From Bacillota bacterium (lineage in GTDB: Bacteria > Bacillota > Clostridia > Christensenellales > SZUA-584), in assembly GCA_023415915.1 (NCBI GenBank), contig JAEZIZ010000040.1, positions 1 through 11,484 on the forward strand: 11,484 nucleotides of DNA, in the 5' to 3' direction. The translations under genes and the position numbers were made by a program. Of the stretch, positions 6,595 to 11,484 are shown piece by piece; position 1 is the stretch's first letter; each line of letters opens with the position of its first letter. The notes under the pieces were generated by a model, which worked only from the letters and a program-made list of their open reading frames with translations, was not told the origin of the DNA and did no database searches.

Positions 6595-7431
6595 ATGCTA
6601 AGAATATCAACGCATATAATAAACATCAAAAAGGCCGCAAAACCATTGGCTGCCGCAATATCGGTGCTGATGCTGTCTGCGGCGATTTTTGCGGGGTGCG
6701 CGGCGCCGGTTTCTTCGGCTGCGTCGGAGGCGCCTTCGGCTACGCCGGTGCGCACAACGCCGCCCGACGAGACGCCGGCAGGGAATTCTTTGGCTGTGGA
6801 GCTTGGCGAGGATTCCAACGCGATAACGCATGACGGGTGGATATACTACCTCGACATTAACGACCCTGTGGTAGTTGACTTCAACGAAGATCCTCCTGTG
6901 CGCATGAGGAATACGGACGGCAGCGAGGATAAGCAGCTAGGCATACGGGGCTTTCAGTTCGACGTTATCGGCGATTTTCTATACGTCGACTCCAACGACC
7001 ACGACATCGATGCAGGTGGCGCGCAGACATGGAGCACTACAAGGCTTAACTTTGACGGCACGGATATGATGAGGCTCGAATACGGCAGCATGTCAAAACG
7101 TCTCGTTCCGGAGGGAGAGCAGAAGTTCTACTTCACCACGATGGGGGACAGCGCCGTGTATATTTCAGACTTTGCCTGCGAAAACGTTGAGACGCTTATA
7201 GTTAACCTTCCCGATAAGGCGGAGATAGACAGTAAGCTGGGCGCGGATAAGACGCTGCAGCTAAATATAAGCGAAGTAACAAGCGCGGCGATAAACTTTG
7301 ACGCCACCTTTTCAAACGCGGACGGCGTACAGGTTTACAGCGGAGAGTACAGCATAACCAAAGACGGTGCGGCAGTGCAGAAGATAAAAGGTACGTATTA
7401 CAGCTACAGCTCGCAGACCGAAGGCGACTGA
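6595..7431 (+). CDS. Lipoprotein with DUF5050-like repeats
   Basis: A 278-residue predicted lipoprotein. Basic residues (KKAAK, 12-16), a hydrophobic stretch (about 18-32) and the lipobox-like FAGC, with the lipid-accepting C35, direct it to the outer face of the membrane. A low-complexity Ala/Ser/Thr/Pro linker (about 36-62) follows. The region at about 75-165 contains motifs such as DGWIYYLD, MRNTDGS, VIGDFLYVDSND and LNFDGTDMMRL. They resemble the beta-propeller-like DUF5050 repeats common in clostridial surface proteins, though only about two repeats are recognisable. The C-terminal 100 residues are unassigned. The start at 6595 is supported by AAAGG at 6581-6585. It follows the SH3 protein by 39 bp and precedes a terminator, so the two probably form an operon. 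Specific function is unknown. Confidence 0.85.
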   Translation: MLRISTHIINIKKAAKPLAAAISVLMLSAAIFAGCAAPVSSAASEAPSATPVRTTPPDETPAGNSLAVELGEDSNAITHDGWIYYLDINDPVVVDFNEDPPVRMRNTDGSEDKQLGIRGFQFDVIGDFLYVDSNDHDIDAGGAQTWSTTRLNFDGTDMMRLEYGSMSKRLVPEGEQKFYFTTMGDSAVYISDFACENVETLIVNLPDKAEIDSKLGADKTLQLNISEVTSAAINFDATFSNADGVQVYSGEYSITKDGAAVQKIKGTYYSYSSQTEGD

Positions 7432-7460
7432 GAAAGTTGTGTTAAACTCTTTATATGATC

Positions 7461-7488
7461 AAAAGGCGGAGGCCATCCGCTTTTTTAT
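7461..7488 (+). terminator. Rho-independent terminator after the lipoprotein gene
   Basis: Stem GCGGA (7466-7470) with TCCGC (7476-7480) and loop GGCCA, flanked by AAAAG on the left and six T residues (7481-7486) on the right. It lies 30 bp after the lipoprotein stop. Confidence 0.88.
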
Positions 7489-7543
7489 TTACCGAAAGAA
7501 TCCAAACACTTAGCATATGGACAGAGCGTCGATATGTATATGC

Positions 7544-7640
7544 TGTCATTTCGTCCGCTTCGCTTGAAGGAGTGTAACGACTAAAGATCCCCCTTGTTTA
7601 AATCACTTTCCATGGGATTCCTCGCAAGCTCGGAATGACA
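7544..7640. repeat. Palindromic intergenic element, copy 4 (diverged, 97 bp)
   Basis: The element runs from TGTCATT to GGAATGACA. The right arm, GGGATTCCTCGCAAGCTCGG, matches the right-arm pattern of copies 1-3, while the left arm is diverged and carries an extra CCGCTTCGCTTG segment. The 15-mer GTATATGCTGTCATT (7536-7550) is identical to 4777-4791, linking it to copy 2. It sits between the lipoprotein terminator and the iscU promoter, in an otherwise gene-free stretch (7487-7706). Confidence 0.75.
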
Positions 7641-7706
7641 TAAGTAACTGATACAGTTCAAGAAAGATCATTCCTTGAAGGAATAGATGATTATTTACCG
7701 GTACTG

Positions 7707-7738
7707 TTGACAAACGCAAGAAAAAGATATATTATAAT
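7707..7738 (+). promoter_or_regulatory. Probable sigma-A promoter for iscU
   Basis: A consensus -35 TTGACA (7707-7712) is followed at 17 bp by TATTAT (7730-7735). It overlaps a perfect TATAAT at 7733-7738, which would need a 20-bp spacer. Just downstream is the small inverted repeat ATCAT (7737-7741)/ATGAT (7748-7752), at a position where a repressor could bind. Confidence 0.7.
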
Positions 7739-7791
7739 CATAGTAATATGATAGGAATTATAAAAATTAACTAATGGCAAGTGGAGAAGTT

Positions 7792-7832
7792 ATACCGATA
7801 ATCCGGCAACATAAATGCCGCCGTGGTATCGG
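7792..7832 (+). promoter_or_regulatory. Hairpin leader immediately upstream of the iscU ribosome site
   Basis: An outer stem CCGATA (7795-7800) with TATCGG (7827-7832) encloses an inner stem CGGC (7804-7807) with GCCG (7817-7820). The outer pairing can slip to ATACC (7792-7796) with GGTAT (7825-7829). The structure ends 3 nt before the Shine-Dalgarno region, so it could affect iscU translation. It does not resemble a riboswitch class that I know. Confidence 0.45.
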
Positions 7833-7835
7833 AAG

Positions 7836-7848
7836 AAAGGAGCATAAT
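7836..7848 (+). promoter_or_regulatory. Ribosome binding site fixing the iscU start
   Basis: AAAGGAG at 7836-7842 stands 6 nt before ATG at 7849. An in-frame ATG at 7774 has no ribosome site and would add 25 residues unlike any NifU/IscU N terminus, so 7849 is chosen. Confidence 0.9.
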
Positions 7849-8220
7849 ATGTACAGCGAAAAAGTAATGGAGCACTTTGCGGCTCCGCATAACGTAGGAG
7901 AATTAAAAGACGCTAACGCTATAGGAGAAGTGGGCAACGCGAAGTGCGGCGACATAATGCGCATGTATCTAAAGATAGAGGATGATATGATAAAGGACGC
8001 CTCCTTCAAAACGTTCGGATGCTGCGCCGCGATAGCCTCAAGCAGCGTCGCGACGGATATGATAAAGGGCAAGACGCTCGATGAGGCGCTGGCGCTTAAG
8101 AACTCGGACGTAGTCGAAGCGCTGGACGGACTGCCGCCCGTTAAGATACACTGTTCGGTGCTGGCGGAAGAAGCTATAAAAAGCGCGATAGACGACTACA
8201 AAAAGCGCCTCAGCGCTTAA
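7849..8220 (+). CDS. iscU: IscU/NifU-type Fe-S cluster scaffold protein
   Basis: This small cytosolic scaffold (123 residues) receives sulfur from a cysteine desulfurase and assembles [2Fe-2S] or [4Fe-4S] clusters for transfer. The product begins MYSEKVMEHF, the usual start of the family. Cluster ligands are visible: C33 with D35 (NAKCGD), C58 (FGCCAAIASSS), and H101-C102 (IHCSVLAEEA). The H-C pair and lack of an insertion point to IscU/NifU rather than SufU. The common FGCGAA signature reads FGCCAA here, giving an extra cysteine at 59. It has its own promoter (7707) and a structured leader. Downstream are cysK (151 bp away, no clear terminator between) and an IscR-like regulator. No iscS/nifS is in the window, so the desulfurase partner must be encoded elsewhere. 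Confidence 0.93.
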   Translation: MYSEKVMEHFAAPHNVGELKDANAIGEVGNAKCGDIMRMYLKIEDDMIKDASFKTFGCCAAIASSSVATDMIKGKTLDEALALKNSDVVEALDGLPPVKIHCSVLAEEAIKSAIDDYKKRLSA

Positions 8221-8308
8221 AAGGAAGCATAAGTTTTACATATAAGGTATTAAGCAGCGTATGTTGCGCCGGTGCGAAGTAAAAAATTAAAGTAAATTTA
8301 TATCCGTT

Positions 8309-8346
8309 CAGCGCAATTGCAACATAAATATGGTAAAATTGCGTTG
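8309..8346 (+). promoter_or_regulatory. Inverted repeat overlapping a candidate cysK promoter
   Basis: CAGCGCAATT (8309-8318) is the reverse complement of AATTGCGTTG (8337-8346) with one mismatch and an 18-nt spacer. Between and overlapping the arms is TGGTAAAAT (8331-8339), an extended -10 type element with no good -35. The layout suits a repressor operator or a leader hairpin for cysK. Confidence 0.4.
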
Positions 8347-8371
8347 ACCAGTATAGAACCCGGAGGGAAAT

Positions 8372-9301
8372 ATGTATAAAGTCTACAAAAGCCTTGTTGA
8401 GCTAATAGGCGCAACGCCGCTGCTTGAGCTTACAAACTACGAAAGAAAGCTTGGGCTAAAAGCTGCGATAATAGGGAAGCTCGAATACTTCAACCCGGCG
8501 GGAAGCGTGAAGGACAGGATAGCTAAATCCATGCTGGAAGACGCGGAGAAACGAGGGCTTTTAAAGCCCGGCTCGGTGATAATAGAGCCGACGAGCGGCA
8601 ATACCGGCATAGGGCTTGCGTCCGTAGCAGCGGCAAGGGGCTATCGAGTGATACTCACGATGCCCGAAACGATGAGCGTTGAGCGCAGGAACCTTTTGAA
8701 AGCTTACGGCGCCGAACTTGTGCTCACCGAAGGGGCAAAGGGCATGAGGGGCGCTATAGAGAAAGCGGATGAGCTTGCCCGTGAAACGCCGGGTTCGTTT
8801 ATTCCCGGACAGTTTGCCAACCCCGCCAATCCGCGCGTGCACCGGGAGACTACAGGGCCTGAGATATGGGAAGATACGGACGGCAATGTGGACATATTCG
8901 TAGCAGGCGTAGGAACGGGCGGAACGTTAACAGGCGCGGGGGAGTTCCTCAAATCGAAAAATCCACGCATCAGTATCGTCGCGGTAGAGCCGTATGATTC
9001 GCCGGTGCTGTCGGGAGGCAAACCGGGGCCGCATAAGCTGCAGGGCATAGGCGCGGGCTTTGTGCCCGACGTGCTTAATACGCAAGTTTACGACGAGATC
9101 ATAAAGGTGCGCAGCGAGGACGCGTTTTCGGCGGGCAAAGAGGTGGCAAAGACGGAAGGCCTGCTTGTAGGCATATCTTCGGGTGCGGCTGTCTGGGCGG
9201 CGACGGAGCTTGCAAAGCGGCCGGAGAATGAAGGGAAAACAATTGTAGCCATACTTCCCGATACGGGCGAGCGGTATCTTTCCACGCCTATGTTTGAGTA
9301 A
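8372..9301 (+). CDS. cysK: Cysteine synthase A (O-acetylserine sulfhydrylase)
   Basis: This PLP enzyme makes L-cysteine from O-acetyl-L-serine and sulfide in the cytosol. Its 309 residues match the usual CysK length. The PLP lysine is K47 in NPAGSVKDR; the substrate-binding loop TSGNTG is at 74-79; the phosphate-cradling GTGGT is at 181-185; and S269/S270 in the GISSGAA segment sit at the pyridine nitrogen. The C terminus, ERYLSTPMFE, is typical. There is no heme-binding or CBS regulatory extension, which argues against cystathionine beta-synthase. The start has a strong GGAGG (8362-8366) 5 nt upstream. It lies between iscU and an Rrf2 regulator. In Bacillus subtilis CysK is a partner of the Rrf2 regulator CymR, so the adjacency may be functional (inference). 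Confidence 0.96.
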   Translation: MYKVYKSLVELIGATPLLELTNYERKLGLKAAIIGKLEYFNPAGSVKDRIAKSMLEDAEKRGLLKPGSVIIEPTSGNTGIGLASVAAARGYRVILTMPETMSVERRNLLKAYGAELVLTEGAKGMRGAIEKADELARETPGSFIPGQFANPANPRVHRETTGPEIWEDTDGNVDIFVAGVGTGGTLTGAGEFLKSKNPRISIVAVEPYDSPVLSGGKPGPHKLQGIGAGFVPDVLNTQVYDEIIKVRSEDAFSAGKEVAKTEGLLVGISSGAAVWAATELAKRPENEGKTIVAILPDTGERYLSTPMFE

Positions 9302-9379
9302 ACTGTAATAGTGGCTACCTGCAACCGCAAGGCTTGACGGAGCGGTTATAATAATATGACTTAAGGGGGTATATGGTAA

Positions 9380-9811
9380 ATGAAAATATCCACTAGAGGG
9401 CGCTATGCATTGAGGCTGATGCTTGAGCTGGCGATGGCGGCCGAGGGCGAATATACAACGATAAAAAGCATTGCGGCAAGGCAGGATATATCCGAAAAAT
9501 ATCTCGAACAGATAATAACGTCGTTAAGCCGCGCAGGATATGTAAAGAGCGCGCGAGGCGCTCAAGGAGGCTATAAGCTTGCCAAACCTGCCGAAGAGTA
9601 CACCGTAGGCATGATACTCAGGACTATTGAAGGAAACCTTGTGCCCGTAGCGTGCATGGAAGACGAGCCCAACCAGTGCCCGCGCAGTCAGCAATGCGTA
9701 ACGCTTGATATATGGAAACAGATAAACGATGCGGTAAACAGCGTAATAGATAATATAACGCTTGCGGACCTTGTAAAAAAGCAGCGGGATATGCAGGCGG
9801 AGTCGAATTGA
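9380..9811 (+). CDS. iscR: Rrf2-family transcriptional regulator, IscR-like
   Basis: A 143-residue cytosolic DNA-binding protein. The N terminus, MKISTRGRYALRLMLELA, and the winged helix-turn-helix (about 25-70, with ISEKYLEQI and ARGAQGGYKLAKP) are classic Rrf2. Three cysteines, C92, C100 and C106, correspond to the three [2Fe-2S] ligands of IscR, with one interval longer than in E. coli (8 and 6 versus 6 and 6). This favours an Fe-S-sensing IscR type over the CymR type, which from memory lacks this trio. Likely targets are the neighbouring iscU and cysK and its own promoter (inference). The start follows AAGGGGG (9363-9369) with a rather long 10-nt spacer. A TATAAT lies at 9347-9352 but without a good -35. 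A terminator follows. Confidence 0.92.
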   Translation: MKISTRGRYALRLMLELAMAAEGEYTTIKSIAARQDISEKYLEQIITSLSRAGYVKSARGAQGGYKLAKPAEEYTVGMILRTIEGNLVPVACMEDEPNQCPRSQQCVTLDIWKQINDAVNSVIDNITLADLVKKQRDMQAESN

Positions 9812-9894
9812 GCTATTCTGAGTCTTTATATATAATTAACACCTTTTGCTTGTAAATATATAGGGCAGGACTATACGTTTAAAACGTACAATGC

Positions 9895-9930
9895 GGCGGC
9901 TTTTGCATACTAAGCAAAGGCCGTCTTTTT
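9895..9930 (+). terminator. Rho-independent terminator after iscR
   Basis: A 12-bp stem with two G-T wobbles (9895-9906 with 9914-9925) has the loop ATACTAA and is followed by TTTTT (9926-9930). It closes the iscU-cysK-iscR group. The remaining gene-free sequence up to 10157 holds the ald promoter and leader; a 15-bp palindrome TACGTTT-A-AAACGTA (9874-9888) lies just upstream of the terminator. Confidence 0.88.
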
Positions 9931-9952
9931 ATGCCGGGCTTGTAAAAAAATG

Positions 9953-9981
9953 TTGACAATACGCGGAAAAAACGTTATTAA
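9953..9981 (+). promoter_or_regulatory. Probable sigma-A promoter for ald
   Basis: A consensus -35 TTGACA (9953-9958) is followed at 17 bp by TATTAA (9976-9981), a 4-of-6 match to the -10 consensus. Transcription from it gives a leader of about 170 nt. Two isolated TATAAT words (10008-10013, 10019-10024) lack a -35 partner. Confidence 0.6.
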
Positions 9982-9992
9982 TTTTAATAGAA

Positions 9993-10006
9993 CGAGTACT
10001 CACTCG
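9993..10006. promoter_or_regulatory. Operator-like palindrome in the ald leader
   Basis: CGAGT (9993-9997) and ACTCG (10002-10006) form a perfect inverted repeat around ACTC. It lies about 5 nt downstream of the expected start of transcription, a typical repressor position. The cognate regulator is not identifiable from the window. Confidence 0.4.
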
Positions 10007-10056
10007 ATATAATCGGCATATAATATAACAGCCAGTTACTTCACTGCGCACTGCAG

Positions 10057-10100
10057 AGCCGGCGCTTAAAAAAACACATCAATTCGTTTTAAGCCGGCGC
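10057..10100 (+). repeat. Composite direct/inverted repeat in the ald leader
   Basis: AGCCGGCGC occurs twice as a direct repeat (10057-10065 and 10092-10100, 35-bp period). Between the copies, GCTTAAAA (10064-10071) pairs with TTTTAAGC (10087-10094) to give an 8-bp stem with a 15-nt loop. No T run follows, so it is not a terminator. It may be a regulatory hairpin or paired protein-binding half-sites. Confidence 0.5.
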
Positions 10101-10157
10101 AATCCACATAAGTATTAACTGAATAGTATCCGACTTTCAAGAGGGAAGAGGGGTAGC

Positions 10158-11291
10158 ATGATTATTGGGGTTCCCAGAGAAATCAAAAACAACGAGAACA
10201 GGGTAGCCATAACCCCCGCAGGCGTCGACGAGCTTTGCCGCGCAGGCCATATTGTTGTGGTCGAAAAAGGCGCGGGAGCCGGGAGCGGAATAGAGGACGA
10301 AGAATATACTGCTTCGGGCGCGGAGATAGCGCCTTGTGCAAAAGACGTATACGCGCGGGCGGATATGATAGTAAAAGTTAAAGAGCCCCTGGAAAGCGAA
10401 TACGCGATGCTGAAAGAGAAGCAGGCGCTTTTTACTTACCTGCACCTGGCGCCGAACCCGAAGCTTATAAACGCGCTGCTTAAGAGTCAGGTTATGGGCA
10501 TAGCGTACGAGACCGTACAGAGGGAGGATAAGTCGCTGCCGCTGCTTAAGCCTATGAGCGAGGTGGCGGGCAGGATGTCGGTACAGGTAGGGGCGGCTAT
10601 GCTGCTCAAACACAACAAAGGCGAAGGAATACTGCTGGGCGGAGTGCCGGGCGTGCTGCCCGCAGAGGTGCTCATAATAGGCGGGGGCGTAGTGGGCACC
10701 AACGCTGCCAGAATAGCCTCGGGCATGGGCGCGAACGTCACAGTGGCGGATATCGACCCGGCAAGACTCGCGTATATAGACGATCTGTTCTCGGGAAGGG
10801 TAAAAACGCTGATATACAGCAGGTATGGCGTAGCGGAGCTCATTGATCGCACCGACCTGCTTATAGGCGCCGTGCTGGTAACGGGCGCGAAGGCTCCGAG
10901 GACGGTAACGGAAGACATGGTAAAGACGATGAAGAAGGGGTCGGTAATAGTGGATGTGGCTATAGACCAGGGCGGCACTATAGAGACTATAGACCGGGTA
11001 ACGACACACGATAATCCGTGTTACGAAAAATACGGCGTTATACATTATTCGGTGGCAAATATGCCGGGAGCCGCGCCGCGGACGTCCACATACGCGCTTA
11101 CCGGCGTAACGCTGCCGTACATTGCGAAAATAGCCAGCCTCGGGCCGGAAAAAGCGATGCTATGCGACCAATCGCTATTAAAAGGGCTCAATACGTACAA
11201 AGGATATATAACGCACCCCGCGCTTAAAGATATGGACGCTTCGCGCTATGTTGATACTGAAAGGTGCCGCAAGCTGCTTGAGGCGGTTTAA
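10158..11291 (+). CDS. ald: Alanine dehydrogenase (NAD-dependent)
   Basis: Catalyses the reversible oxidative deamination of L-alanine to pyruvate and ammonia with NAD; it is cytosolic and usually hexameric. The 377-residue product is full length (family about 370). Substrate and catalytic residues fall at the same numbers as in the well-studied enzymes: R15, K75 (VKVKEP), H96 (YLHLAPN) and D270 (VDVAIDQGG). The Rossmann site GGGVVG is at 175-180, with D198 closing the second strand for NAD ribose. The start follows GAGGGG (10148-10153) with a 4-nt spacer. It appears monocistronic, with its own promoter (9953) and a palindrome-rich leader; no clear terminator was seen after it. Confidence 0.97.
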   Translation: MIIGVPREIKNNENRVAITPAGVDELCRAGHIVVVEKGAGAGSGIEDEEYTASGAEIAPCAKDVYARADMIVKVKEPLESEYAMLKEKQALFTYLHLAPNPKLINALLKSQVMGIAYETVQREDKSLPLLKPMSEVAGRMSVQVGAAMLLKHNKGEGILLGGVPGVLPAEVLIIGGGVVGTNAARIASGMGANVTVADIDPARLAYIDDLFSGRVKTLIYSRYGVAELIDRTDLLIGAVLVTGAKAPRTVTEDMVKTMKKGSVIVDVAIDQGGTIETIDRVTTHDNPCYEKYGVIHYSVANMPGAAPRTSTYALTGVTLPYIAKIASLGPEKAMLCDQSLLKGLNTYKGYITHPALKDMDASRYVDTERCRKLLEAV

Positions 11292-11484
11292 CAGCCCGAA
11301 AAGCTCAAATGCGTGCTTTAACGAGCTGACCGGCATATTGGAATAAGATCATTTATAAAAGACTAACTATTAAAAGTCAACCCCGAGATTAAGTATGGTG
11401 GACAAAAAACATATGGCTCAAAAAGGGTATAGGAAAACAGACGTCTGCAGGACGCCGTGCGGGCTATCGAGAGAAAATCAGGCT

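Noticed and set aside
7774..7848. 25-residue N-terminal extension of IscU from an upstream ATG
   Set aside because: There is no ribosome site, the extension covers the hairpin leader, and the family starts at the MYSEKV residues.
10137..11045. 302-residue minus-strand frame opposite ald
   Set aside because: ald is certain from its catalytic residues. The antisense frame is rich in Tyr/Arg/His and has no recognisable family motif.
11292..11394. Weak hairpins after ald (AGCTC/GAGCT and GACT/AGTC)
   Set aside because: Short stems with long loops and no T tract; not convincing as a terminator.
11395..11484. Possible start of a new gene (ATG at 11395, open for 30 codons to the window end)
   Set aside because: There is no good ribosome site, the peptide (MVDKKHMAQKGYRKTDVC...) is not recognised, and the window ends too soon to judge. 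The palindrome CAGACGTCTG (11438-11447) inside it is noted only.

Overview
The window looks like chromosomal DNA from a Gram-positive, Clostridia-like Firmicute, probably anaerobic. This is inferred from several traits. There are strong purine-rich Shine-Dalgarno sites, consensus TTGACA/TATAAT promoters, a lipoprotein and an SH3/peptidoglycan-binding exported protein of clostridial type, an IscR-like Rrf2 regulator, and a GH3 enzyme with a C-terminal extension that I recall from gut Firmicutes. Base composition is near balanced by eye, with many ATA (Ile) and AGG (Arg) codons. Genus cannot be assigned. All confident genes lie on the + strand.

Layout. (1) 1-292: the cut edge of an unknown structured or coding segment, a strong GC-rich hairpin terminator (96-135), then the galT leader. 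(2) 293-4574: a sugar-catabolism operon of galT, a DUF89-family metal-dependent phosphatase and a cytoplasmic GH3 beta-glycosidase. The last two genes are only 13 bp apart. (3) 4575-5069: an intergenic array of three long imperfect palindromes repeating about every 155 bp; a fourth, diverged copy sits at 7544-7640. (4) 5084-7486: a perfect-consensus promoter, an exported SH3/peptidoglycan-binding protein with a C-terminal domain I cannot name, a lipoprotein, and a terminator. (5) 7707-9930: an Fe-S/cysteine module of an IscU/NifU-type scaffold, cysteine synthase and an IscR-like Rrf2 regulator, closed by a terminator. (6) 9953-11291: a promoter and palindrome-rich leader, then alanine dehydrogenase. 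The final 193 bp hold no supported gene.

How the genes work together. The first operon would release hexoses from beta-linked sugars inside the cell and feed galactose-1-phosphate through the Leloir step. The DUF89 phosphatase may remove excess or damaged sugar phosphates (inference). The exported pair acts at the cell wall. The iscU-cysK-iscR group ties cysteine synthesis to Fe-S assembly under a probable Fe-S-sensing repressor; no cysteine desulfurase is in view.

No defence system, CRISPR array, transposase, tRNA or rRNA gene was found. The least explained items are the palindrome array, the unnamed C-terminal domain at 6145-6552, the structured left edge, and the leaders of iscU and ald.
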